This document shows, piece after piece, positions 56,701 through 64,000 of a DNA stretch of 64,000 nucleotides. The stretch is from Paenibacillus odorifer (lineage in GTDB: Bacteria > Bacillota > Bacilli > Paenibacillales > Paenibacillaceae), in assembly GCF_000758725.1 (NCBI RefSeq), contig NZ_CP009428.1, positions 1,550,001 to 1,614,000 of the forward strand, read 5' to 3'. The notes under the pieces are model-generated. The model was not told the DNA's origin and ran no database searches. It worked only from the letters and a program-made list of their open reading frames with translations. Numbering within the stretch: the first letter of the stretch is position 1; every line of letters begins with the position of its first letter. The position numbers and the translations under genes are program-made.

Positions 56701-59297
56701 ATCAAGGACAAGCGATCTATCAAAAGGATGCGTTAGGCAATGAGATTACGGCTAGTTACGATGCATGGGGAAGGCAGAATCGTGCCACAGATGCCAATAA
56801 CAATATATATGTAACGGATCATAACCTTAAGCAGCGCAAGACAGAAAGTTACATGATTGCTGCTGACACTCAAGAACGATTGAATTATCTGGAAACTATC
56901 TATGATCCATGGGGCCAGCCAGTTACCATGAAAACCTATAAAGACTGGCCGAGTCAATCGCAGCCCCTCACAGAAAGTTATCGGTACGACATCAGTGGTA
57001 ACGTGATCGGTTATACGGACCCTGCGAATCATCTGAACGATGCTGGGATCACAACATCGTATAGCTATGATGCTCTAAATCGTCTAACCTCCGTCTACGA
57101 TGCGTTAAACCAGCGCACACGCTATACGTACGATGGAATTGGTCAGCTTGCGAAAGTTACGGTGCAAGCTAAAGGTGGAACAGAGCAAATACTGAATACC
57201 AAGTACTATAACGAAGTTGGGTTATTGACGAGCAAGCTAGACGGGGCTTCTCAAAGTGAAAGCTTATCCTATAATGCATTAGGGCAATTAACTAGCAAAA
57301 CCGATCGTAACGGCAGTCTGTTTGGATACAGCTATGACGAAATTGGCGCGCTCAAGTCAAGCACAGTCAGCGGGATGATCAATAACGTATCGCAGACACA
57401 GAAAACCGAACTGATCTATAACGACGGTTCGCCTTCTTATCAGACCACGAAGAACTATCTTAACGGAACGATTCAGGCGATGCAGCGAAATACAGTGAAC
57501 AGTTTGAATCAAGTGCGAAGCACGAACACGGTTGCGTATTCCGCTGGAGCGGTTGCACATTCCGCGTACATCTTTAATCAGCGGGATGCACTAGGCCGAA
57601 TTACGCAATTGAATGATTATTACTTAAACTTTTACGTGAATTATCAATTCAATAAGTTGAGACTGGACAAAGTACAGACGAATGGCAGCGCTACGGTGAA
57701 CAGTGCAGCGACGGCCAATGTACAATATAGTTACACCGGGGATGACCTGGTGAAGTCGATTAGCTATCCGACGCTGACAGACGGAAGCATACTAATGACT
57801 GTATACACCTATAACAAAGCCCTGAACTGGGTAGAGAGCGTAACGAACCAAAAGGGAGGCAGTGTGCTCTCTAAATATGTGTATGGATATGACAATAATG
57901 GAAATATCACTTCGATTACGGAAACGAAAAACAACGGTGTGACACAAAATACACAAACGACAACCTATGGGTACGATGCTTTGAATCGCTTAATTTCAAC
58001 GGTGCGTCCGGGAGGAAGCAGAGACGCATATACCTATGATGTACGTGGCAATCGCTTGACCATGGAACAAAGTGTGAGTAGCCCAGCAGAGTTTCAGGAT
58101 ACAAGTTATAGCTACGATTTGTGGAACACGCTGACCTCTGTAACCAAGAATGGAAGCACGACGAGCTTCCAGTATTATGCCGACGGCCTGCGCTATCTAA
58201 AGAGTACCGGCAGCAGCCACACCCAAGTAAACTATGATAATAACGCTCAGGTTTTGACTGAAGAAAAACTGAGTGGCAACAGCATAGTCCAACAATCCAC
58301 GTTTGTACGCGGGGACCGGGTACTGGTGAAAAAGGACAAAACGGCAAGTAAAGATTACTATTACCTATACAATGGTCATGGTGATGTGGTACAGATTGTG
58401 GATACTAGCGGAAAAACAGTAAATGAGTATAGCTATGATGAATGGGGCAACATCACTAGTCAGACAGAAGGAATCTCCAACTCCTTCAAATACGCAGGCG
58501 AAGTGTACGATGCAGAAACGGGACTATACTATTTACGGGCACGGTATTATGATCCGAGTATGGGGCGTTTTTTAAATGAGGATACGTATGAGGGGCAGAT
58601 AAACAATCCGCTGACGCAGAACTTGTATACGTATGTTGGGAACAACCCAATCAAGTACGTAGACCCTTCAGGTCATTGTTTCTGGGATGCTTGCATACTA
58701 GAAGGAGCAGCCGCAGCTGCATTGGTAGAGGGTGCCTTATTTGTTATTGGTGCTGCAAGTGTAATGATTTGGCATAATTCAAGTGCTGCTCCTGTTGAGG
58801 TTCCTAGAACGGACGTTTCTAAACCTAAATTGAAAGTTATTCAAGGCGGGAAAAATGACAACAACTCCCAGCAAACGAAACCTATGGCTCCACCTGTTAC
58901 CAAACCCAATAATAATGATGATAAAAACAAAGAAAGAATATTACTTTACCACTATACCGATAAGCAAGGGTATGATGGAATATTAAGCAGTCGACAAATA
59001 AATCCTTCTCTTAAGGCTTTGAGACCAACGGATGCACGTTATGGAGACGGAGTATATCTCACTGACATAGCTCCAAATACTATGAGTTATCAGGAGTTAT
59101 CGAAGAAGATGTATAATAATGTAAATCAAACGAATAAGACAACATATTATTTCGCTATTGATATTACTGATCTTGTTATAAAATATGGTAGGGATAATGT
59201 GTATGTTTATCTTACTCAAACACCATTGGATATATCAGATCGACTTGTCAATGCAGGGTACAATCGGGGGACCACTTCACCGAATATCAGACCATAA
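53748..59297 (+). CDS. Rhs/YD-repeat toxin 2 with HYD1-type ADP-ribosyltransferase tip
   Basis: This has 1849 residues from a TTG start, with the same signal peptide and Pro-rich linker as Rhs 1. The N-terminal 760 residues are related but clearly diverged. From base 56028 to about 58602 the shell is almost identical to Rhs 1. The core ends with YYLRARYYDPSMGRFLNEDT ... DPSGH near 1598-1640. The tip has a hydrophobic stretch (EGAAAAALVEGALFVIGAAS) that might help membrane entry, a Lys/Pro/Asn linker, then LYHYTDKQGYDGILSSRQI, YGDGVYLTDIAP and YYFAIDITD from about 1733. This matches HYD1-signature ADP-ribosyltransferase toxins (H, Y, then D/E). It would modify a cytoplasmic target with NAD. 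The putative immunity gene follows at 26 bp. Confidence 0.92.
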   Translation: MRKIKLVRKIVMVIMCLFLILPNILEGTAKASTTVKSTSDQTYINKAQDLPAPSPTPPDLVDFSTDSGPQPTPTTRPENSASKAALNENDLSTDEVVSVSTDVYDQIDQGTLIILKLKTKTLQKQGQLDAVRAGKSLSKQTLSRSEGNKLSDLSESEIKQLAEAGASKVDVYWINYLTIGQSHLTPLEFWKWKQEKELSWEEIEQELEKDVEIIDRPSVKDDVYADNPAIFSERQSVTSSVYESGEYSALAANTINAFDAASSSVFNDLIVHSQINQIQKPQYNDSNNSSEVVDPVSGSLTRKENLIHLPGVDGLDLDVGLMYDSNQGVPFISYVFWNSYWQMWDRSYSYSTPPMSIGWSFQFPSMQYVSDQGMFYHDGKGNTYKVGSIDGLSNYTGLINYKGKDKRFVSETWNQGQFSNGQIQSSSYIEYSDFKREYFSANGDLIGIVDRFNNTITFKYENAGKLSSITDTMGRVIQFSYEDNLYDGDVVIRVFDGENEVQKVVLTKESVIASIPNGDYVAPLQIRIPVLSQITKQNGEKTYFNYQNEVALYSHYGYMFNSLLKEVKHPRSTTKYEYTWVNRHIGEYESVREFQVASRGDYTGSNAYQQIKYSYNGDYAGNAPTQYPGHLPDDFRFSTASAVVSNTASNNLQTTNTFDKDGRVLRTETREAGGERKVTENTAFHGVFTQSPIRTTISEYAAQDSEATANHLYTETVWNDWGLLQSQTEPLSGEQFNNPGIKQHYTTTYQYEPKYRFLETKSWYQNESDPAPLIERYTYTDKGRLSTVTNASGEQTTYSYGNRDTLGGISQMTAEKTAKGQLVAKSVTIYGPESRYAYPTEQQQWFNIGKSDQKIVKTKMSYEMGTGLLKSQSDGNDQTTVYEYDAAGRLKKETHPIRTNSNGETFREVIDYNYYHQTSSNFDSVNAGTYVLKVDTIKTVTQLSTNSSMRTYANTLYNGMGLALLEEHYDDNVSQWVFTQYHYDDQGQAIYQKDALGNEITASYDAWGRQNRATDANNNIYVTDHNLKQRKTESYMIAADTQERLNYLETIYDPWGQPVTMKTYKDWPSQSQPLTESYRYDISGNVIGYTDPANHLNDAGITTSYSYDALNRLTSVYDALNQRTRYTYDGIGQLAKVTVQAKGGTEQILNTKYYNEVGLLTSKLDGASQSESLSYNALGQLTSKTDRNGSLFGYSYDEIGALKSSTVSGMINNVSQTQKTELIYNDGSPSYQTTKNYLNGTIQAMQRNTVNSLNQVRSTNTVAYSAGAVAHSAYIFNQRDALGRITQLNDYYLNFYVNYQFNKLRLDKVQTNGSATVNSAATANVQYSYTGDDLVKSISYPTLTDGSILMTVYTYNKALNWVESVTNQKGGSVLSKYVYGYDNNGNITSITETKNNGVTQNTQTTTYGYDALNRLISTVRPGGSRDAYTYDVRGNRLTMEQSVSSPAEFQDTSYSYDLWNTLTSVTKNGSTTSFQYYADGLRYLKSTGSSHTQVNYDNNAQVLTEEKLSGNSIVQQSTFVRGDRVLVKKDKTASKDYYYLYNGHGDVVQIVDTSGKTVNEYSYDEWGNITSQTEGISNSFKYAGEVYDAETGLYYLRARYYDPSMGRFLNEDTYEGQINNPLTQNLYTYVGNNPIKYVDPSGHCFWDACILEGAAAAALVEGALFVIGAASVMIWHNSSAAPVEVPRTDVSKPKLKVIQGGKNDNNSQQTKPMAPPVTKPNNNDDKNKERILLYHYTDKQGYDGILSSRQINPSLKALRPTDARYGDGVYLTDIAPNTMSYQELSKKMYNNVNQTNKTTYYFAIDITDLVIKYGRDNVYVYLTQTPLDISDRLVNAGYNRGTTSPNIRP

Positions 59298-59323
59298 TCT
59301 TTTACTAGGGAGATGATAGCTAC

Positions 59324-59569
59324 ATGGATTTTCCAAAATATGAACCAGAGTATCCGTCAATAGATGTATTTATAACAAGGTTTTTTAATAATCTGAGTAA
59401 AGTACTAATATTTGAACAGGAAACGAAGTTTGCATTTCCTATCCTATCATTGGAAGATAGTATTGAGATATTTGGTCAAGAATACATTATAAAGAATAAA
59501 CAGTTTGCATTTCACGAAGATGCTTTTATGACCATCTATTACATTGAGGATCTTATAAAGAGTAGTTAA
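59324..59569 (+). CDS. Probable immunity protein for the ADP-ribosyltransferase tip
   Basis: This codes for 81 residues, acidic, soluble and without a signal peptide, as expected for protection against a cytoplasmic toxin. Ribosome site AGGGAGATGATAG. It lies between the toxin stop and a terminator, the same place as the lipoprotein behind Rhs 1. The family is not recognised. Its small size allows direct blocking of the toxin active site, which is common for such partners but not shown here. Confidence 0.72.
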   Translation: MDFPKYEPEYPSIDVFITRFFNNLSKVLIFEQETKFAFPILSLEDSIEIFGQEYIIKNKQFAFHEDAFMTIYYIEDLIKSS

Positions 59570-59591
59570 CCATTAATTTGATATGAAGATT

Positions 59592-59636
59592 AAACCACAT
59601 GCAAGGGCTGACGACCCCATGTGGTTTTTTTTTGGA
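59592..59636 (+). terminator. Terminator after immunity gene 2
   Basis: AAACCACATG and CATGTGGTTT form a 10-bp stem around a 16-base loop, then a long T-run. Its stem matches that of the terminator after immunity gene 1. Confidence 0.92.
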
Positions 59637-59710
59637 AGAGTAGTTGACATTCTGAGTATGGCGATATACAATTAATCTCGAAAGACATACTAGGTATGGC
59701 GGTGATTGAG

Positions 59711-60328
59711 ATGATAGGATTACAATTTATAGCTGATACGTTTCACATGGAGTACAAAACAGTAGCAGGAGCAATCGGTGTTTCTAAGCAAACATTTCAA
59801 GACTGGATCAAAGAAAGACGCAAGATTCCCCAACCACGTCTTGAACAATTGTCTCAGTTATTCGGGATTGAGGATCAAACGTTATTCCAGAAGGAGTTAC
59901 TGCAGTCCGAAAAGTCAGAAATAATGATGGTTTACTTAACAAAAACGGATGAACACGAGGAAATAGAAATTACAGATATTGATAACCACGGCAACGAATA
60001 CACAACAACCCAGCACTATTCGCAGAATAGACAACTTATTGAGTACATTCATGAAGAACAAAAAAGGGAAAGACTTATCGAAAAAGTGAATGCATTGCTG
60101 AATGCTGATTCAAACGAAGAAAATGAAAATCTTAGACTGTTTGAAGATGTAGTTACGGTAATGCAGGATCAGAATCTAAGTAAAGGCACAGCGATGAAAA
60201 TGGTCTTATATTATCTCGTCCATCGAGATAATGAGTGGGGAATACATCCAGATTATGCAAAATACGAACACAAACAGTTCTTTGAGAAACTTGACAAGTT
60301 GTTTGAAGAAATTGGAATTAAATCTTGA
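59711..60328 (+). CDS. HTH (XRE/Cro-like) regulatory protein
   Basis: I prefer the ATG at 59711 (205 residues; GGCGGTGAT just upstream) to the ATG at 59696. The N-terminal 60 residues hold a helix-turn-helix (KTVAGAIGVSKQTFQDWIKE, then RRKIPQPRLEQLSQLFGI). The rest is highly charged and helical, with a linker rich in Glu and Thr (EIEITDIDNHGNEYTTTQHY). It might control the Rep gene 130 bp downstream or bind the element's origin. Module 1 has no counterpart. Confidence 0.72.
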   Translation: MIGLQFIADTFHMEYKTVAGAIGVSKQTFQDWIKERRKIPQPRLEQLSQLFGIEDQTLFQKELLQSEKSEIMMVYLTKTDEHEEIEITDIDNHGNEYTTTQHYSQNRQLIEYIHEEQKRERLIEKVNALLNADSNEENENLRLFEDVVTVMQDQNLSKGTAMKMVLYYLVHRDNEWGIHPDYAKYEHKQFFEKLDKLFEEIGIKS

Positions 60329-60461
60329 TAGGTGGTGAATACGATGAACAAGATAGATACGAGTTGAACAATAGACCAACTCCAGCGGTTGGTTCCCATT
60401 CTTATAACATCTCCAATCTCATCCAATATTTTAGACTACTAGAAATGAAAGAAGGCTCCTT

Positions 60462-61367
60462 ATGTTTGACACTATCATACTGAAAGCAAGACCTATTCCT
60501 ATTGATCCACATATATTAAGTCAATACAACGAACATTCAACTACATTCTTCAGTAAAGAAACGGGTGCTTTGAACACAAGCTATAAGATATACGATGATA
60601 AGCTACCATTTATAAAGTATATCGAGGCTAGCCAATCACTTACAGTACAAGTATCCATGCCGAAGTTTCTTTACGGAGACAATGTTACTATGCTCACAGA
60701 ACCAGACATTCCTCTGTTCTTTGAACAGTTGCAAGAGAGGCTGTTCCATCTCTTTGATGTATTTATTCCACACTCTGAATGGATAATAAGCCGATGTGAT
60801 GTCTGTTGTAATTTTCAAGTGGGCAAGAAGGTCGGTGAGTATGTGCGGATGCTCAGTAGGCAGCAACTTGCTTACAAGAATACTATTGCGTACAACCAAG
60901 ATCAGACCGTTGAATACCGAAACAAGAGTAGCAGAACTATATTGTATGACAAGCACAAACAAACCCAGAAGGAAAAGGCTCCAACTGAGGTAATTGAACG
61001 TTCTAAAGGTATACTGCGACTAGAAGTCCGACCTAGCGACAATGATCTGAGAAGATTCTCGACAACGAGGAAGGCAGTAGAATTACTCCAAAAACCATTC
61101 TTTGACTATACGATTGAGAAGACGCTTGCGCAGATTGAATATCCAGAAGAAGTTGGCGATATAGACTTATCTTGGCTAATGGAGAACAGAGAGAACATAT
61201 CCAAGATCGAAACTGTTCTTGGTTTCCAACTACTGCAAAGCATATTCGATGAGCCTGTATTAAGGCAGCTTTATACACCATCTACTTATGCCAATCGAAA
61301 AAACTTGGCAAAAAAAATAGCAATTCCCCAAAGGAACTGCCTAGATCGTCTTGCTATAAATAGCTAG
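60462..61367 (+). CDS. Phage/plasmid replication protein (gene II/X-like)
   Basis: This 301-residue protein has the pattern of phage/plasmid replication proteins of the filamentous-phage gene II/X type: IISRCDVCCNFQVGKKVGEY, then TVEYRNKSSRTILYDKHKQT and GILRLEVRPSDNDLRR. These give the acidic pocket and the 'vEYr.....r...YDK' segment. Ribosome site GAAGGCTCC is weak. Such proteins start rolling-circle replication by nicking. The presence of a Rep gene in both modules, although of differing family, suggests that a replicating circular intermediate is part of the life cycle. Confidence 0.75.
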   Translation: MFDTIILKARPIPIDPHILSQYNEHSTTFFSKETGALNTSYKIYDDKLPFIKYIEASQSLTVQVSMPKFLYGDNVTMLTEPDIPLFFEQLQERLFHLFDVFIPHSEWIISRCDVCCNFQVGKKVGEYVRMLSRQQLAYKNTIAYNQDQTVEYRNKSSRTILYDKHKQTQKEKAPTEVIERSKGILRLEVRPSDNDLRRFSTTRKAVELLQKPFFDYTIEKTLAQIEYPEEVGDIDLSWLMENRENISKIETVLGFQLLQSIFDEPVLRQLYTPSTYANRKNLAKKIAIPQRNCLDRLAINS

Positions 61368-61618
61368 AAGACACATCCACACCGATGGACACGTTATTTT
61401 GCCGATAACGATAAAAAGTCCAACATGCTGGATGAAATAAAAATAACATAGTCTCTATTGTACTTGAAAATAAAGAGATTTCAATCCCTCCCTTCCGGGA
61501 AATGTTCACCATTACGATAGGAAAACACCCGGGGGTGGTTTACATCAAAAAGCATGATTCTTGTTGAGAAATAGGGCGTAGCACATCCAGCGCCCGACCC
61601 GACGTGCATTTAGACACC

Positions 61619-61828
61619 TTATGCTTCCGAATCTTCAACAATCAGTTCATGGATGGAGATGTCTAGGGCTTCACATATCGCTTCCAGCGTTCGGATATAG
61701 ACCCTGTCCACTGAATCGGAACAGAGATGATTGATGGTTGCGTAGCGAATGTTCATTTGCATAGAGAGTTGACGTTGAGAAATTCCTTTCTCAGCAAGTA
61801 TTTCTTTTAAGCGAATCTTTAATTTCAT
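61619..61828 (-). CDS. XRE-family HTH repressor of mobile module 2
   Basis: I chose the ATG at 61828 (69 residues) because GGAGG lies 10 bases upstream; an upstream TTG at 61846 would place that site inside the gene. The protein is a Cro/C1-type HTH (KLKIRLKEILAEKGISQRQL, then SMQMNIRYATINHLC) with an acidic tail. It is closely related to the repressor at 35964-36191 and likewise divergent from the recombinase. The operator in the gap is different: a 32-bp palindrome instead of direct repeats. Confidence 0.88.
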   Translation of the reverse strand: MKLKIRLKEILAEKGISQRQLSMQMNIRYATINHLCSDSVDRVYIRTLEAICEALDISIHELIVEDSEA

Positions 61829-61924
61829 AGGAAAATAATCCTCCAACGTAAAAACGTACTATTAACCGTACTATATCACATTGTGTCCAATCTAGCATTG
61901 ATATATACGCTTAAAGGTACTATA

Positions 61925-61956
61925 ATCACTATATACTCTTAAGAGTATATAGTGAT
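61925..61956. promoter_or_regulatory. Perfect 32-bp palindrome, probable repressor operator
   Basis: ATCACTATATACTCTT is followed at once by its exact reverse complement, with no spacer. It lies between the divergent repressor and recombinase genes, about 60 bp before the recombinase start. A further ATATACGCTTAAAGGTACTA half-site-like stretch lies just to the left. It suits dimer binding by the XRE protein; a crossover site for the recombinase is another possibility. Confidence 0.7.
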
Positions 61957-62013
61957 GATGTTACAGCAATTCTAATTCATGTAACGCTAAGGTTATGCGG
62001 GGAGGTAAACCTA

Positions 62014-62811
62014 ATGAATGTCATAGGCTATGTACGGGTCAGTACACAAGGTCAGGTGAAGGATGGCTACAGCTTGTCCTACCAGCAAGACGAGATTCAG
62101 TCGTACTGTGAGCAGCAGGGATGGTGTCTGGTTCATGTCTTTACCGACGAGGGGATCAGTGGAGCGAAAGTGGACGAGGAAGCCTTAGAAGTCGAACGAG
62201 AGGGCTTCCAAGACATGTTGACCTATGTATCAAGTTACAAGGTAGATTACGTTGTTGTCCTGAACACGAGCAGATTATGGAGAAGCGATATCGTCAAAGT
62301 CCTTGTTCATCGGGAACTGAAAAAACGTAGTATCGACATTCGGAGTATTGAACAACCAACCTATAGCATTTTTAAGAAAGACCCGTCTGACTTTCTAATT
62401 AATGGTTTGATGGAATTGCTGGATGCTTATCAGCGGCTGGAGATTGCTATGAAACTGGGACGTGGACGAAACAAAAAGGCTTCCGAAGGCAAGTTTGCTG
62501 GTGGAGGTATTCCTTTTGGTTACAAAGGGAAGCGGGGATCAAAGCAAATGTTCATTGACGAACAGAAGGCATCCACGGTTCAGCGGCTATTTCAATTGAA
62601 AGAACAATACCCTGTATGGTCATTGTCGGCTTTAGCAGAGAAGCTAAACGAAGAAGGATTCACAACGGAACAAGGGAAGAGATTCACCAAAGTACAGGTG
62701 AAACGAATCCTAGATCGTAAAGCATTTTACCAAGGAACGTATCGTTATGGGCAGATAGAAGCAGACGGTAAACATCAAGCTATCCTACAGTCTGGAGGAA
62801 TGTGCTTGTGA
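62014..62811 (+). CDS. Serine recombinase, short form (module 2)
   Basis: This 265-residue protein has the same layout as the one in module 1: catalytic S10 in GYVRVST, NTSRLWRSDIVKVL, helix E LINGLMELLDAYQRLEIAMK, and a recombinase domain (PFGYKGKRGSKQMFIDEQKA ... VKRILDRKAFYQGTYRYG). Ribosome site GGGGAGGT. The first 240 codons differ from module 1 at many positions, but the final codons and all that follows are nearly the same, so the 3' end has been exchanged or copied between modules. It ends overlapping the small partner gene by ten bases, as in module 1. Confidence 0.88.
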   Translation: MNVIGYVRVSTQGQVKDGYSLSYQQDEIQSYCEQQGWCLVHVFTDEGISGAKVDEEALEVEREGFQDMLTYVSSYKVDYVVVLNTSRLWRSDIVKVLVHRELKKRSIDIRSIEQPTYSIFKKDPSDFLINGLMELLDAYQRLEIAMKLGRGRNKKASEGKFAGGGIPFGYKGKRGSKQMFIDEQKASTVQRLFQLKEQYPVWSLSALAEKLNEEGFTTEQGKRFTKVQVKRILDRKAFYQGTYRYGQIEADGKHQAILQSGGMCL

Positions 62812-63065
62812 CGATATTACAAGATAAGTATGAATCGCTGGTTGAGCAAGAAGATCAGCTTCTAACAAGTCTCCGAACCACTGCCGCTTATGAAAATGCC
62901 ATGTTTCAAATTACACATGAACAAGCTGCGGAGATTCACTTGCCGACAGCGGAGAAAATCATAGATAAGATTCACGAGTACACAGAAGAACTGCGGCTAG
63001 ACCTGCTTTATGTACGTCTGGAGAAGTCACATGTTGCTGGGATGTTAAAACTTACAGCTTTCTAA
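62802..63065 (+). CDS. Small coiled-coil partner of the serine recombinase (module 2)
   Basis: This 87-residue protein starts at a GTG inside the end of the recombinase gene. It differs from the module 1 copy by Met for Ile in ENAMFQI and Phe for Leu at the last residue. Keeping the open frame and the overlap in both copies argues for a real product, although the near-identity of the DNA means the copies are recent and give limited evidence of selection. Confidence 0.62.
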   Translation: MLVTILQDKYESLVEQEDQLLTSLRTTAAYENAMFQITHEQAAEIHLPTAEKIIDKIHEYTEELRLDLLYVRLEKSHVAGMLKLTAF

Positions 63066-63285
63066 GCATTATAGTAAACAAGAGATTGCTAACGTATCTT
63101 TGCGGCACCGACCGCTCGAACTGAGGATGCAAACTTGTTTATCAATGATGTTTTCGCCACTCGTTTGAGTGGTTACTAATGGGCTGGATACATACAGATC
63201 AAGCACAAAGGACAGCAAAGATTCTTGAATGACACGAAAATCGAATCCATTAGTAACAATTCAAATACAGAGGGAGCAAAAGAGC
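63066..63285 (+). ncRNA. Candidate IS110 bridge-RNA region (module 2)
   Basis: This matches 37405-37621 with a few substitutions and a net three-base length difference, including CCACTCGTTTGAGTGG and GCTGGATACATAC. The same reasoning applies as for the first copy. Confidence 0.38.
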
Positions 63286-64000
63286 ATGATTGAATAGCAG
63301 AATCTAATCTATGTAGGAGTTGACCTGCATAAACAGCATCATACAGCCGTCATTATTGACTGCTGGAGTAAAAAGCTAGGGGAACTAAAATTCGATAACA
63401 AGCCGTCTGCCTTTCCTTTGCTGCTCAAGGAATTGAAGAAGTACGTCAAGAAGGGCTTGTCCGTTGTCTATGGACTGGAAGATGTCGGAGGTTACGGTAG
63501 AGGTCTTGCCGTCTATCTGAAGGACAATCGTTGCTGGGTGAAGGAAGTGAACGCAAAGCTCGCTAACGCCAGACGAAAGAGCCATGTGACCGTTCAGAAG
63601 TCGGATAGCTGGGATGCGGAATGCGTTGCCAAGGTGCTCAGAGACGAGTTGGAGCGCCTGCCAGATGCTCAGCCCGTTGACCTGTTCTGGGCGATAAGCC
63701 AGCTTGTGACGCAGCGGAAATGGTTGGCTAACAGTTTAACGGAAACGGTAAAAAAGATGCACCAGCAGATCAGCTATTCCTATCCCAGTTACAAAAAATT
63801 CTTCTCTGAAGTAGAGGGGAAAACGGCGCTTGCCTTCTGGGAGACCTACCCTTCACCTTATACCTTGAAGGACATGTCAGAGGAAGCCCTTGCTGCCTTC
63901 TTGCGAAAGCACAGCAACAATGGATTGTCTCATAAGAAGGCAAATCAAATTCTTACTCTGATCGACGCAGATGGAGAAACGTATCGGGATTTTCAGGATT
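63286..64000 (+). pseudogene. IS110-family transposase with nonsense codon 4, cut by window edge
   Basis: The sequence is nearly identical to the transposase at 37622, but codon 4 is TAG instead of CAG and codon 9 codes Tyr instead of Asp. After the stop the frame is open to the window edge, with all four DEDD residues present. No ATG, GTG or TTG lies between the stop and the first catalytic Asp, so this copy probably makes no active protein unless the stop is read through. It could still be moved in trans by the intact copy. Confidence 0.88.

Larger units (their letters stand above)
59711..64000 (+). mobile_element. Mobile module 2 (Rep, XRE, serine recombinase, IS110), cut by window edge
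   Basis: This has the same gene order as module 1, plus an extra HTH gene at its left. It again starts right behind a Rhs immunity gene and terminator. The Rep and recombinase genes are diverged from those of module 1, but the part from about 62747 on is nearly identical. The right end and whatever follows the IS110 copy lie outside the window; by analogy with module 1 a displaced Rhs tip may follow. Confidence 0.72.

Overview
The window looks like the accessory part of a Paenibacillus-type chromosome (low-GC, endospore-forming Firmicute). The reasons are AGGAGG-type ribosome sites, several copies of the 3' part of the sporulation sigma factor gene sigK, WapA/Rhs proteins exported through signal peptides, and GBS Bsp-like and RCC1 surface domains. 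No rRNA, tRNA or CRISPR array was seen. Almost everything is defence, interbacterial conflict or mobile DNA.

Region 1 (1-24.8 kb) is a defence island punctuated by sigK 3' fragments, all in the same orientation. In order it holds: a leftward operon of a small protein, a nitrilase-superfamily protein, a Rad50/SMC-like ATPase and a truncated fourth gene, which matches no named system I know; a TPR protein with a C-terminal PD-(D/E)XK nuclease; sigK fragment 1; a lone P-loop GTPase; sigK fragment 2 (short, GC-rich); a complete type III Wadjet operon (JetABCD); a Septu pair (PtuA ATPase, PtuB HNH nuclease); and sigK fragment 3. Two of the fragments share the same 5' breakpoint in sigK, so they read as old attachment or junction sites of skin-like elements.

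Region 2 (24.8-40.3 kb) starts with an orphan cobalamin riboswitch, then a secreted RCC1 protein, a decayed GBS Bsp-like gene, a 1854-residue Rhs/YD protein tipped with a GH24 muramidase, and a lipoprotein that is the likely immunity protein. Next come a mobile module (Rep-like protein, XRE repressor, serine recombinase with an overlapping small partner, IS110 transposase) and a displaced Rhs tip with its own putative immunity gene.

Region 3 (40.3-43.5 kb) is a graveyard: a rolling-circle Rep pseudogene with a recognisable HUH motif and two more sigK remnants.

Region 4 (43.5-64 kb) has secreted proteins built from CBM-like, PA14 or GBS Bsp-like repeats. Each carries exactly one short Rhs/YD unit at its N- or C-terminus. 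They precede a second Rhs protein (1849 residues, HYD1-type ADP-ribosyltransferase tip), its putative immunity gene, and a second mobile module that runs off the right edge. The two Rhs genes share about 2.6 kb of nearly identical core, and the two mobile modules share a nearly identical recombinase-tail/IS110 block.

The two most promising undescribed items are (a) the nitrilase plus Rad50-like ATPase operon at the left edge and (b) the family of secreted proteins with one YD unit each that surrounds the Rhs toxins. All functional statements are inferred from sequence.
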